A stretch of DNA of 24,337 nucleotides, taken from positions 1 through 24,337 of the forward strand of contig JAIRPZ010000169.1 of the NCBI GenBank assembly GCA_031256755.1. The letters run 5' to 3'. The notes under the pieces were generated by a model. The model did not search any database, was not told where the DNA came from, and saw nothing but the letters and a program-made list of their open reading frames with translations. Positions within the stretch are counted from its first letter, which is position 1. Every line of letters starts with the position of its first letter. Made by a program: the position numbers and the translations under genes. This stretch comes from Planctomycetaceae bacterium. Lineage in GTDB: Bacteria > Planctomycetota > Planctomycetia > Pirellulales > Thermoguttaceae. This document shows positions 1-7,490 of the stretch, piece by piece.

Positions 1-634
1 CGGCATTACCCTGCTCGGCTGCTTTGCGGAACCATTTGACTTCTTCCACTTCGTCTTTGTTCAATCCACCCCAACCTTCAAACAACGCAATACCCAATAA
101 GCACTGCCAATTGTCATCGCATTGTTCGGCTGCTTTGCGGAACCATTTAACTGCTTCCTCTGTGTTTTTACTCAAACCGCCCAAACCTTCAAACAACGCA
201 GTCCCAAGCCACCATTCCCCTTCGGCATTTCCCTGTTCCGCTGCCTTACGGAACCATTTAACTGCTTCCACTTCGTCTTTCTGTACGTTACTCCCTTCGA
301 GATAACGCTTTCCAAGCGACACTTGTGCGGCAGCATTTCCCTGTTCGGCTGCTTTGCGAATCCATTTGACCGTTTTCGTTTCGTTTTGTGCAAAGCTGTT
401 CTTGCCCTCTGCATATGCCGCTGTTCTTGCAAGCATGATTTCGGGCGTTTCATTTGTTGTTATAATTTTCTGCATCTTCGGTACCAACGATTTGATGTGT
501 GAGAATGCTTGCGAATGTTTATCGAATAACACAAACGGCGTGTTAATCGGATTTGTTGAATCACTAGGATTAAAGCATTGTACCGTTTTTGCAGCAAAAT
601 TACTACTATCCGCTTCGTGTAATCCTCCGCCCAT
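1..634 (-). CDS. Sel1-like repeat protein, C-terminus beyond window edge
   Basis: The minus strand reads open from an ATG at 634 to the window edge (211 codons), so the C-terminus is missing. From about residue 85 it carries at least four Sel1-type helical repeats of 36-37 residues. The recurring block is VKWFRKAAEQGNA, followed by a less constant LG-x-ALFEG segment. Sel1 repeats form alpha-solenoids that act as protein-interaction scaffolds, often outside the cytoplasm. The first ~85 residues match nothing I recognise. The frame stays open upstream of 634 into the divergent gene and passes a short hydrophobic stretch there, so the true start could be further upstream at a non-ATG codon. I saw no convincing Shine-Dalgarno sequence for the ATG at 634. 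The family call is firm; the start and the role are not. Confidence 0.8.
   Translation of the reverse strand, partial: MGGGLHEADSSNFAAKTVQCFNPSDSTNPINTPFVLFDKHSQAFSHIKSLVPKMQKIITTNETPEIMLARTAAYAEGKNSFAQNETKTVKWIRKAAEQGNAAAQVSLGKRYLEGSNVQKDEVEAVKWFRKAAEQGNAEGEWWLGTALFEGLGGLSKNTEEAVKWFRKAAEQCDDNWQCLLGIALFEGWGGLNKDEVEEVKWFRKAAEQGNA
32..367. repeat. DNA-level repeats of the Sel1 units (period 111/108 bp)
   Basis: The string CCATTT, with its conserved flank (gctgctttgcggaa upstream), recurs at 32, 143, 254 and 362, a spacing of 111, 111 and 108 bp. This is the coding repeat of the Sel1 protein on the minus strand. Units resemble each other closely at the DNA level, which suggests recent unit duplication and makes unit gain or loss by recombination likely. 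Confidence 0.75.
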
Positions 635-735
635 GTGCAGTGCTGCCGGTGGAAAACAGCGGCGGGATGATATAGAATACCGGAGTCCGAACCGCCTGTC
701 TTCTGTTCCGGCTTTGACCGGCGAATCGCAGAGAA

Positions 736-1533
736 ATGATAAACAACATAGAAACGAATAGCGTTGAACCGGCAGATGCCCTTCTTTTACCGCACCGCAG
801 TTTTCCCGCCAATGCAAAAATACCGCTCCGGTTAATTTATTGGGTCATCATCGTGTGGATTTTGGAAATTTCCCTCTTAATGTTCGCTACCGGATTGATA
901 ACCGTAAGTACGGCAGTCTCAGTCGCCACCGAAATCGCAGACGATCAGACAGCCGTTCCGCTTGCCGCCGTCGCTATGACGGTGCAGGCGACAAAGTGTA
1001 TGTTTATGGTTATTGCCGTGATTTGTGCAGTCGTGTTCCTTACCGGCTTGGCAAAACTCCGCCGATTGCCGGTGTCCGGGTATTACCGTTTCCGAATGAA
1101 TATCGTTTTTATGATGACCTGCATCATATTCATTTTCGGCATTATTTCCCCTATTTTCGACCTGATGCTGCCTGCGTTTTCCCGTTCCGGCTGGTTTGCC
1201 GCAACGTGCGGTTTTTTGGAAAATGTTATGGTAATAGGATGTGTGTATCTGTTTATCCTTGCCATGCGGTCGGCGTGTGAAGAATATGATATGCCGGAAT
1301 GTGCTTATGCTTGGAATCGGGCAAAGAAAACTCTGCTATTCGCCGCAGTGCTGGCTGTTGCCGTTATCCTTTCCCGTTTTATACCCGGTTATGTCATTGA
1401 CGGCGGCTGGATGATGCTCTGCGTGGCGATACTCTTGTTTCTGGCTGCCCTCATCGCCCTCATTGACTTTCTGGGAGCCATTTCCAAAACCATCGCCGCG
1501 GACTGCAAGCCGCGAAACCTGACAGCGGGTTAG
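736..1533 (+). CDS. Six-helix integral membrane protein of unknown function
   Basis: This gene encodes 265 residues with about six hydrophobic helices, near residues 34-60, 75-104, 122-146, 153-176, 199-216 and 224-248. The ~30 N-terminal residues are polar, with no signal peptide or lipobox, and the C-terminus is short and polar. I recognise no catalytic motif or named family. It probably sits in the inner membrane. It is divergent from the Sel1-repeat gene and followed by a 133-bp gap before the Tat-exported oxidoreductase. The start is the first ATG of the frame. A GAGA-like stretch lies almost on top of it, so a slightly later start cannot be excluded. The length and even spread of hydrophobic segments make it a convincing real gene, but its function is unknown. 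Confidence 0.75.
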   Translation: MINNIETNSVEPADALLLPHRSFPANAKIPLRLIYWVIIVWILEISLLMFATGLITVSTAVSVATEIADDQTAVPLAAVAMTVQATKCMFMVIAVICAVVFLTGLAKLRRLPVSGYYRFRMNIVFMMTCIIFIFGIISPIFDLMLPAFSRSGWFAATCGFLENVMVIGCVYLFILAMRSACEEYDMPECAYAWNRAKKTLLFAAVLAVAVILSRFIPGYVIDGGWMMLCVAILLFLAALIALIDFLGAISKTIAADCKPRNLTAG

Positions 1534-1593
1534 TGCAACGCCGCCATTCATCATTCACACCTCCGTCATCAGACGGGATACATCCCACTGCTA

Positions 1594-1622
1594 TTGACAG
1601 AAAAAGAAAAATTCCGTACCCT
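1594..1622 (+). promoter_or_regulatory. Possible promoter of the Gfo/Idh/MocA gene
   Basis: A perfect -35 TTGACA (1594-1599) is followed after 17 bp by a weak -10 TACCCT (1617-1622), about 45 bp before the ATG at 1667. Only the -35 is convincing. Confidence 0.3.
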
Positions 1623-1666
1623 TATCTGAACCACTGCAATCTAACGGTTCATTTTCGGAGAGCAAG

Positions 1667-2968
1667 ATGAAAACAACAATAAAAACAACACGGCGGCAAT
1701 TTATCGGGCAAACATCGGCGTTATGCGCCGTATCCATGTTTGCTGCACCGGGCTTGCTGCGGGCACAGAATCTCAACTCTAAACTCAACGTCGCCTGCAT
1801 CGGTGTCTGTGCGCAAGGCAATTACAGCGTGCAGAACGTGAAAGAAGAAAACATTGTCGCCCTGTGCGACGTGGACGGCGCACGGGCAAAGAAATGCTTT
1901 GAATCCTTCCCGGAAGCAAAAAAGTTCGCCGACTTCCGCAAAATGTTCGATGACCTTGACGGGAAAATCGATGCGGTGACCGTTGCCACACCCGACCACA
2001 CCCACGCCGCCGCAAGTGTTGCCGCGATGAACCGCGGTATCCATTGCTACTGCGAAAAACCGCTGGCACACGATGCCGGCGAAGTGCGGAAGATGATGGA
2101 GACCGCCAAAGCAAAAAAACTGCAAACCCAAATGGGAACACAAATCCACGCCGAAAACAACTACCGCCGCGTCGTGGAAATTATTCAGGCAGGGGTTATC
2201 GGAAAAATTACCGAAGTCAGCGTTTGGGTCGGCGGCAAAGGGTGGGGCGGCAGACCGATTCCGCCCGGCACGTTTGAAATACCGGCAACGCTGGATTGGG
2301 ATTTGTGGCTCGGACCGGCGGCGGAGCGTCCGTACAATCCTTGTTATGTGCCGGGGGGCTGGCGTGCCTACTGGGCATTCGGCAACGGGGTGCTTGGCGA
2401 TATGGCGTGTCATTATATGGACTTGCCGTACTGGGCGTTGGGGCTGCGGTCTCCGAAAACGATTGAAGCCGCCGGCAAACCGGCGGATCCCGAATGCTGT
2501 CCGCTTGATTTGACCGTCCGGTACGAATTTCCGAAAACGGAGAAACACGATGCCGTGACGTTGACGTGGTATGACACCTCGCTTCGCCCGCCCGTTCTGA
2601 AAGAAAAGGGAATGCGTCAATGGGGAAAGGGGGTGCTTTTTACCGGAACGGAAGGATTTCTCGAAGCCGATTACAGCGGGTATCACCTTTACCCTGAAGA
2701 AAAGTTCCGGGACTTCAAGCGTCCTGAAGAGACGATTCCGCCTTCGCCGGGGCATCACAAAGAATGGCTGAATGCGGTTCGGAACGGCGGCACGACTTCC
2801 TGCAATTTTGATTATTCCGGCACGCTGACGGAGGCGGTGTTGCTTGGAACTGTTGCTTACCGCACGGGGCGGAAACTGACTTGGGATGCGGCGGCATTCC
2901 AAACGGACGTGCCGGAAGCGAATGCACTTCTGCATGCGGAACGCCGCAAGGGCTGGGAATTGGGGTAA
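1667..2968 (+). CDS. Tat-exported Gfo/Idh/MocA family oxidoreductase
   Basis: This is a 433-residue NAD(P)-dependent oxidoreductase of the Gfo/Idh/MocA family. A twin-arginine signal (TRRQFIG at residues 8-14, then a hydrophobic stretch ending near LRAQ) predicts folded export to the periplasm. A Rossmann domain follows (~40-160) with TPDHTH at 109-114 and the family's CEKPLAHD at 129-136, which contains the conserved Glu-Lys-Pro. The C-terminal alpha/beta domain carries GDMACHYMD (~244-252), the usual catalytic-His region. The dinucleotide loop reads IGVCAQGN instead of the usual GxGxxG, a mild oddity. CGGAG at 1656-1660 lies 6 nt before the ATG and fixes the start. Such exported paralogues are abundant in Planctomycetes and are thought to act on sugars or inositols, but the substrate cannot be read from the sequence. 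It seems to be a single-gene unit. Confidence 0.93.
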   Translation: MKTTIKTTRRQFIGQTSALCAVSMFAAPGLLRAQNLNSKLNVACIGVCAQGNYSVQNVKEENIVALCDVDGARAKKCFESFPEAKKFADFRKMFDDLDGKIDAVTVATPDHTHAAASVAAMNRGIHCYCEKPLAHDAGEVRKMMETAKAKKLQTQMGTQIHAENNYRRVVEIIQAGVIGKITEVSVWVGGKGWGGRPIPPGTFEIPATLDWDLWLGPAAERPYNPCYVPGGWRAYWAFGNGVLGDMACHYMDLPYWALGLRSPKTIEAAGKPADPECCPLDLTVRYEFPKTEKHDAVTLTWYDTSLRPPVLKEKGMRQWGKGVLFTGTEGFLEADYSGYHLYPEEKFRDFKRPEETIPPSPGHHKEWLNAVRNGGTTSCNFDYSGTLTEAVLLGTVAYRTGRKLTWDAAAFQTDVPEANALLHAERRKGWELG

Positions 2969-3078
2969 GCCGCAGCACCGCCGCTTCAAACGGAAATGAG
3001 AATGAGAGCGGGACGTATGCTGTGTGAAAACGGTTCACTGTTCTCTCTGCCGGTTAGACATTAAGATCGTAAAAATGG

Positions 3079-3336
3079 TTATTCATAGTGAAGCCGGCAA
3101 TGAACAATAATGATTTGCTGATTTTCAATTTTATAGACAAGCCGGTGTTCGCCGTCAATCTGTCTTGACCAATAACCGCTCCGGTTTCCTTTGAGCGGTT
3201 CCGGCTTGCCGAGTCCCTGATGACCGCTGCGTTCAATGTCTTTCAATAATTCATTGATTTTTTGCAGCATTTTCTTGTCGTATTGCTGCCGGTAGAGATA
3301 ATCTTCCCAGCCCTCATCTGTCCACAGTTTTTTCAT
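3079..3336 (-). CDS. yoeB: YoeB/Txe-type ribosome-dependent mRNA interferase toxin
   Basis: This 85-residue toxin belongs to the RelE/ParE superfamily, YoeB branch. YoeB binds the ribosomal A site and cleaves mRNA during translation. The sequence aligns with E. coli YoeB almost without gaps. The catalytic set known from E. coli falls at the same numbers here: Glu46 (GKPEPLK), Arg65 (EHRLVY), His83 and Tyr84 (CRLHYE). The W-x-DYLY and KINELLKDI segments of the family are also present. Its ATG overlaps the TGA of the upstream antitoxin gene (ATGA), the usual translational coupling of these pairs. With every catalytic residue present the toxin should be active if expressed. Identification is strong from recalled family sequence; activity is inferred. 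Confidence 0.95.
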   Translation of the reverse strand: MKKLWTDEGWEDYLYRQQYDKKMLQKINELLKDIERSGHQGLGKPEPLKGNRSGYWSRQIDGEHRLVYKIENQQIIIVHCRLHYE

Positions 3337-3506
3337 GCGTCATCCCCGATGAGTTCATGTTCGGTGATTCTGCCTTCCTCTGCCTGACGGATGGATTCTC
3401 GAAGCCGCCGCTGATTTTCCGCATTGTAAAAACCGTCATCATCGCCGTTCCCCGCCAAAAAAATATTCCCCTGCTCTGCCGTTTTCGGTACTTCTGTTAA
3501 AGACAT
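3333..3506 (-). CDS. Short YoeB-partner antitoxin (57 aa)
   Basis: This 57-residue acidic protein lies directly upstream of yoeB and overlaps it by 4 nt. An in-frame TAA lies only 15 nt before the ATG, and AAGGAG (3513-3518) sits 6 nt upstream, so the start is secure and the protein really is this short. YefM/Axe antitoxins usually have about 80-90 residues: an N-terminal Phd/YefM DNA-binding fold and a C-terminal arm that wraps the toxin. Here residues 27-53 (FYNAENQRRLRESIRQ..., then ITEHELI) resemble that C-terminal arm, whose E. coli counterpart reads SPANARRLMDSI. The N-terminal ~26 residues are too few and too Gly/Asp-rich to form the DNA-binding fold. It should neutralise YoeB; how the operon is repressed is unclear. 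Confidence 0.85.
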   Translation of the reverse strand: MSLTEVPKTAEQGNIFLAGNGDDDGFYNAENQRRLRESIRQAEEGRITEHELIGDDA

Positions 3507-3528
3507 ATTCTGCTCCTTGCGTTAATAA

Positions 3529-3562
3529 TCTGTCTGTTTATTCTAGCACATTTCCAGACAGA
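3529..3562 (-). promoter_or_regulatory. Extended -10 promoter inside an 8-bp inverted repeat (TA operator candidate)
   Basis: On the minus strand TGC-TAGAAT (3548-3540) forms an extended -10 with one mismatch to TATAAT and no good -35. Perfect 8-bp inverted-repeat arms, TCTGTCTG and CAGACAGA, lie at 3529-3536 and 3555-3562, symmetric around the -10 with an 18-bp spacer. The position fits an operator for autoregulation of the toxin-antitoxin operon, whose first ATG is at 3506. Confidence 0.55.
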
Positions 3563-3663
3563 ATAGGAGATAAATTGATTATTGACAATAGGGAAACACA
3601 AAATGCGGGGGGCGGGCAGTCCTTGCCGGACAGGATTTTTTCAGACGTGTACGCCGAAATACC

Positions 3664-3680
3664 GCCCGTGCGGCAGCACC
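3664..3680 (-). other. GC-rich palindrome just after the barrel-protein stop
   Basis: GTGC-GGCA-GCAC forms a short hairpin (3668-3679), 7 nt beyond the stop codon at 3687-3689. It is not followed by a T run, so it is a poor intrinsic terminator. The 17-nt string here is repeated, with one extra T, just after the stop of the HD-domain gene at 19824-19841. Confidence 0.4.
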
Positions 3681-3686
3681 CGCCCG

Positions 3687-5228
3687 CTACCATTTCGATC
3701 CCATGCTCGGCGTTGCGGGCCAATAATAAACCGGACGGCTTTTCCCCCCCGAACCGAAGGAATACATCAGTCCCAGTGAAAAAGCAATGTTGTTCTGCGT
3801 TTTCGTCATCCCCGACGCAAAAATAATATTGTCCGTCAAATCCATCTGAAAGGCTATCCGCTCATTCCACCAGTACCGCAGCCCGCCCCCCAGCGGCATC
3901 GTCACCACATCTGCGGAAACCTTACTGCTGAACGTCTGATACGTTTCATGTCCAATGCCAAGACCGTACTTGAAATACGGCCGCCACTTCGCATTGCCGA
4001 GCGGATAATACAGCACCGCCGCATCAAGAACCGTTAATTCATTGGTCCGCGTTGTCAGCGGCGGCACCGGACTGTTTTCTCCGTAAGCGGCTTTGTACTG
4101 TTCTTCATAGATTTTCCGGGCATTTTCCGTATCGTAAATATCAACCGCGGAAAAATGAATACGGCTTTCAAGCCCCCAATAATCGCTGAAGTTGTATCCG
4201 AAAAGAAGACCGCCGTGACCGCCGCTTTTTTGGTCAATCATTTGAGCAACGAGTTCTGAACCGGAGGTTTGACCGACAAAGCCGCCGAAATAATAAGGAC
4301 GGTCAAGCCAACTTTTCCCGACAAGGGGCATTCCCACCCCTTTATCGGGACCCGCCGGCGAACTGAACGGTGAAACCGTTTTGGCACAGGCAAATAACGT
4401 CTCGCAAAGCGGAGAGGAAACACGAACCGGCACAAGGCGGTTCATCGTCCAGTTTTCATCGGCGGTTTTCTGTTTTGCACCGGCTTCTTCCGGCTCTTTT
4501 TGCGGCTTCGTTTCCGGCGGCGTTTCGGCTTGCCGGCGGGCGATTTCCTGCAACAGCAACGCCTGATAGACCGACTGATAATCCGGCGGATAACCGGACT
4601 GACCATCTGCCGGATACGCCGTTTGCAGCGGCGGAGAAAACGGATACGCCGGTTGATAGCCCGCTACCGGCTGATACGGATCGGCAATCACCCCGTAAGG
4701 CGACATTCCCGCCGGATACGGTTCCGCACTGTATCCGTACATTGCGGCTCCTCCTTGCGCCGGAAATCCCTGTGCCGGAACTCCTTGCATCGGAACGTTC
4801 TGTACCGGAAAACCCGGCATCGGATAAGCGGGATAAGGATTCGGCGGAAACTGCTGCGGTGCGAAAGCACCGGTAAAATTGTTCTGCGGCCATTCGCCGG
4901 CGGGAAAATCAGCAAACGCTGCCGGCGGCGGTGTTTGCGGCGGCGGCTGCCAAGGATCGGCAGCGGTTTCTTCCGAAACAAGCCGGATGGTCTTCGGCAA
5001 AACTTTTTCCGACCGGTCCGAAAAAACAGGACGATGACGGGGCAGTGAACCGGCTTGCCGGTTGTCTTCGAAAAATTCGTCTTCGGCAGGATTTGCCGGT
5101 TGAAACCGTCCGCAAAGGACTTCCTGACGGGGCAGCAGGACGGCGAAAACGGCAAGAGCGCAGCAAAAAACAGCCCGTACTGTGCGACGGAATCGGCAAA
5201 TTTGCGGAAGTGCCTGCCGGTGTTTCAT
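3687..5228 (-). CDS. Outer-membrane beta-barrel protein with Pro/Tyr/Gln-rich spacer
   Basis: This 513-residue envelope protein begins with a basic N-terminus and a hydrophobic segment (~residues 19-33), which act as a signal peptide. A long low-complexity spacer (~90-235) follows, rich in Pro, Tyr, Gln, Gly and Met with repeats such as PMQGVPAQGFPAQGG, then a charged stretch (~236-262). The last ~210 residues look like an OmpA-type eight-strand barrel: alternating strands such as YYFGGFVGQTSG, GLLFGYNFSDYWGLESRIHF, YFKYGLGIGHETY, GGGLRYWWNERIAFQMDL and IAFSLGLMYSFG. The protein ends PSMGSKW, so the barrel lacks a classical terminal Phe. I see no peptidoglycan-binding OmpA motif. It probably sits in the outer membrane, with the spacer as a periplasmic or surface linker. 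It has its own promoter and reads away from dapA. The specific role is unknown. Confidence 0.85.
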   Translation of the reverse strand: MKHRQALPQICRFRRTVRAVFCCALAVFAVLLPRQEVLCGRFQPANPAEDEFFEDNRQAGSLPRHRPVFSDRSEKVLPKTIRLVSEETAADPWQPPPQTPPPAAFADFPAGEWPQNNFTGAFAPQQFPPNPYPAYPMPGFPVQNVPMQGVPAQGFPAQGGAAMYGYSAEPYPAGMSPYGVIADPYQPVAGYQPAYPFSPPLQTAYPADGQSGYPPDYQSVYQALLLQEIARRQAETPPETKPQKEPEEAGAKQKTADENWTMNRLVPVRVSSPLCETLFACAKTVSPFSSPAGPDKGVGMPLVGKSWLDRPYYFGGFVGQTSGSELVAQMIDQKSGGHGGLLFGYNFSDYWGLESRIHFSAVDIYDTENARKIYEEQYKAAYGENSPVPPLTTRTNELTVLDAAVLYYPLGNAKWRPYFKYGLGIGHETYQTFSSKVSADVVTMPLGGGLRYWWNERIAFQMDLTDNIIFASGMTKTQNNIAFSLGLMYSFGSGGKSRPVYYWPATPSMGSKW

Positions 5229-5272
5229 AAAAACCGCAGCGTCTCAAAAGACATTACAGGTGAATCTGCCGG

Positions 5273-5301
5273 ATTATGCGGACTTTCTGATTGACCGTCA
5301 A
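5273..5301 (-). promoter_or_regulatory. Promoter of the outer-membrane barrel gene
   Basis: On the minus strand TTGACG (5301-5296), a 17-bp spacer and CATAAT (5278-5273) each match the sigma-70 consensus at 5 of 6 positions. The predicted transcript starts near 5266, giving a leader of about 38 nt before the ATG at 5228. Confidence 0.55.
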
Positions 5302-5364
5302 GAGCAAAACTTGCCTTCAGGCGGAGAAACCGCTGTGAGACATTTTGTTTGACCGCGGTTTGTT

Positions 5365-6255
5365 TTACAGCGGCAGTAATCCGTAAGCGGCAAGCGTTTG
5401 ACGCAGTTTGGATTCTTCGCCTGCCGTCAGCGGAGTCATCGGCAGCCGCAGTTCGCCGGTATCCCGGCCGAGCATTTTCATCGCCGATTTGACCGGTATC
5501 GGATTCGTTGAAAGCGATAACATATCCCGGCAAAGAGTATACGTTTTGTAATGCAGTTGCCGCGCCGCTGCCCAATCTCCCCGATCAAACGCCCGGCACA
5601 ATGCAACCATCTCTTGCGGGATGATATTGCCGACCACCGAAATCACTCCTCTCGCTCCCATTGCCAGCAGCGGCAAAGTCAAACTGTCGTCGCCGCTCAA
5701 GACGGTTAAATCGGAATTCGCCATAATTGCCGATGCCTGATCCATCGAACCGGATGCCTCTTTGACCATGCCGATATTCGGAATGGCGGAAAGCCGCAGA
5801 ATCGTTTCCGGTTCAATGTTTTTCGCACACCGTCCCGGTATATTGTAAATGCAAATCGGCAAATCAACAGATTCTGCCAATGTTTTGAAATGCATGTAAA
5901 AGCCCTCTTGGGTCGGCTTGTTGTAATACGGAGCCACGATGAGCGCGGCATCAACACCTGCTTTTTTGGCAAATCGGGTCAAATCGAGTGCCTCTTGGGT
6001 ACAGTTTGCGCCGGTACCGGCGAGAACTTTGATTTTACCGGCAGCGGCTTCGACTGTTGCCCGAAGAACGTTTTCATGTTCTTCAAACGAAAGAGTCGGC
6101 GACTCGCCGGTGGTGCCGGCGGGAACAACGGCTGTTGTACCGGCGGCAATTTGAAACTCGACCTGTTTTTGGAGCGTTTCGTAATCGACGTTGTTATTTT
6201 TGAACGGTGTAATGATTGCCGTTGATAAACCGGCATATTCTTCAAATCGGGTCAT
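5365..6255 (-). CDS. dapA: 4-hydroxy-tetrahydrodipicolinate synthase
   Basis: DapA condenses pyruvate with aspartate semialdehyde, the first committed step to diaminopimelate and lysine, in the cytoplasm. The 296 residues match the family's usual ~290-300. Key residues are visible: the Thr pair in PAGTTGESPT (48-49), Tyr in APYYNKPTQ (110-111), the catalytic Tyr137 and Arg142 in IYNIPGR, and the Schiff-base Lys165 in GMVKEASG. The fold is an (alpha/beta)8 barrel of the NAL superfamily. The intact aspartate-semialdehyde site residues favour DapA over other superfamily members. The start at MTRFEEYAG is conventional in position, but the Shine-Dalgarno is weak (GCGGAA). No other lysine gene is nearby. 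A good promoter with tandem repeats lies about 55 bp upstream. Confidence 0.95.
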   Translation of the reverse strand: MTRFEEYAGLSTAIITPFKNNNVDYETLQKQVEFQIAAGTTAVVPAGTTGESPTLSFEEHENVLRATVEAAAGKIKVLAGTGANCTQEALDLTRFAKKAGVDAALIVAPYYNKPTQEGFYMHFKTLAESVDLPICIYNIPGRCAKNIEPETILRLSAIPNIGMVKEASGSMDQASAIMANSDLTVLSGDDSLTLPLLAMGARGVISVVGNIIPQEMVALCRAFDRGDWAAARQLHYKTYTLCRDMLSLSTNPIPVKSAMKMLGRDTGELRLPMTPLTAGEESKLRQTLAAYGLLPL

Positions 6256-6296
6256 AATTTTCCGCAGTGTTCGTTTCTCGTACTGAATCCGAAAGA

Positions 6297-6320
6297 GTAT
6301 TATTAACGGTATTATTAACG
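6297..6320. repeat. Perfect 12-bp tandem repeat over the dapA -10 region
   Basis: GTATTATTAACG occurs twice in direct succession (6297-6308 and 6309-6320). The upstream copy covers the predicted -10 of dapA, the other the expected transcription start. Either a duplicated operator half-site or a second -10 is possible. Confidence 0.7.
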
Positions 6321-6338
6321 ATTGCCGCGAATTGTCAA
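6311..6338 (-). promoter_or_regulatory. Promoter of dapA
   Basis: On the minus strand TTGACA (6338-6333), a 16-bp spacer and AATAAT (6316-6311) form a near-consensus sigma-70 promoter. The expected start is near 6304, giving a leader of about 50 nt. Confidence 0.6.
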
Positions 6339-6390
6339 GAACAGACGCATCACCGTTCCGGCAAATCTCACTTCCTCTAATTTTCCAATT

Positions 6391-7221
6391 TTATTTTCCC
6401 AGTATTTTCCGCAAATGTTCAGCACTTCTGGCGGCTTGTTCCAGCGTTCCGCATTCGACAGACAGCACAATATCCTGCGGCAACGGCTTCAATATCGCCG
6501 CAACGGCAGCCCAATCGATCACGCCGTCTCCGCAGGCACAGCCGACAGCCGTTCCCATCACTTTGCCCCGCTCTTTATCCGATTGCTCAACCGAAATATC
6601 TTTGGCGTGCATATGAACAAGGCGGTGTTTGATCCTGTCCAGCCACGCAATCGGGTCTTGCCCGCCAAGATACGCATTGCCGGTATCAAAATTCGCACCG
6701 ACATAATCCGACGGGACAAGATTCATAATCCGGTCATACTTTTCCGGGATAAGCGAATACGTTTGGTGCATTTCAAGACCGATTTTGATTCCGCGCCGGG
6801 ACGCAACTTTTTCCGCTTCAGTAATCGAATACTTGATCAGCACGAAATCTTCTTCTTCAGTTGTCCATGTTTGTTTATGCCCTTCGTGAGTGTTGATGAC
6901 CGGCGCACCGCACTCTTTGGCAAATCGGGATGCCTGTTTGAGATATTCCACGGCAATTTCCGGTTTGGAAAGTTGCGAATGAGACGACAGCGCAGAAAGT
7001 TTCAAACCATGTTTTGCAACACAATCCTGAATACGGAAAGGGTCGTCAAGCATCGAAACGCTGTGAAAATAGCGGGCTTCAGAGAGGAGTTCACGCCCCC
7101 AATGAACCATCGGTTCAATATATTCATAACCGAGTTCGGCGGCGAATTGGACTCCCCATTCAAAAGATTTGTGGGAAGTCCGAACCGCTTCCAAATTTAA
7201 TCCGATACCGATTTTACCCAT
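6391..7221 (-). CDS. Sugar phosphate isomerase/epimerase-like TIM-barrel protein
   Basis: This protein of 276 residues belongs to the xylose-isomerase-like TIM-barrel superfamily (AP endonuclease 2 / IolE / hexulose-epimerase relatives). Candidate metal ligands lie in the usual strand ends: Glu150 in IGLEMHQ, Asp179 in ANFDTGNAYLGG, His203/His205 in LVHMHAKDI and Glu256 in LSVECG. Members isomerise or epimerise ketoses, inosose or related sugars with a divalent metal. The substrate cannot be told, and the usual Gfo/Idh partner is not adjacent. I chose the Met at 7221 (MGKIGIGLNLE) because the barrel starts there, as in relatives. The frame is open to an earlier ATG at 7272 that would add 17 residues, and neither start has a clear Shine-Dalgarno. 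It appears to be a single-gene unit with a strong promoter, divergent from the methyltransferase. Confidence 0.88.
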   Translation of the reverse strand: MGKIGIGLNLEAVRTSHKSFEWGVQFAAELGYEYIEPMVHWGRELLSEARYFHSVSMLDDPFRIQDCVAKHGLKLSALSSHSQLSKPEIAVEYLKQASRFAKECGAPVINTHEGHKQTWTTEEEDFVLIKYSITEAEKVASRRGIKIGLEMHQTYSLIPEKYDRIMNLVPSDYVGANFDTGNAYLGGQDPIAWLDRIKHRLVHMHAKDISVEQSDKERGKVMGTAVGCACGDGVIDWAAVAAILKPLPQDIVLSVECGTLEQAARSAEHLRKILGK

Positions 7222-7312
7222 AGTGAATGAAACAAACGTTAAACTAATGGACGACAGCGTTCTGCATAACATTCCGTATCCCGTCAGGCAGCAGAATGTT
7301 GTATTTGCCCGT

Positions 7313-7340
7313 ATTATACAATTTCTCCGGCGGTTGTAAA
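7313..7340 (-). promoter_or_regulatory. Promoter of the isomerase/epimerase gene
   Basis: On the minus strand TTTACA (7340-7335), a 16-bp spacer and a perfect TATAAT (7318-7313) lie upstream of the gene. The expected start is near 7306, about 34 nt before the ATG at 7272 or 85 nt before that at 7221. Confidence 0.6.
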
Positions 7341-7399
7341 CAGGGGCAGCAAGTCCTCCGAATCCGGTATTTCCGGCAGCCGGAACGTCATTGACCGAT

Positions 7400-7427
7400 T
7401 TGCCGGAACAGAGAAAAATGATATATT
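7400..7427 (+). promoter_or_regulatory. Possible promoter of the methyltransferase gene
   Basis: TTGCCG (7400-7405), a 16-bp spacer and TATATT (7422-7427) form a moderate match. The leader to the ATG at 7509 would be about 75 nt. Confidence 0.38.
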
Positions 7428-7490
7428 GAGAAAGATGCCGGGAAGAAAATCACAACGTCACCGGCAATTCCGAAACGAATAAGCCATTTG

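Noticed and set aside
1..382. CRISPR-like regular repeats with ~111-bp period
   Set aside because: The repeats are coding Sel1 units in one continuous frame. There are no short identical repeats with unique spacers.
1721..2989. A 422-codon open frame on the minus strand
   Set aside because: It lies opposite the Gfo/Idh/MocA gene, which has full domain motifs, a Tat signal and a Shine-Dalgarno. The antisense product is Arg/Phe/His-rich with no family features.
6322..7200. A 292-codon plus-strand frame
   Set aside because: It is antisense to the isomerase/epimerase gene, which carries the TIM-barrel metal ligands. The antisense product is Arg/Phe-rich without motifs.
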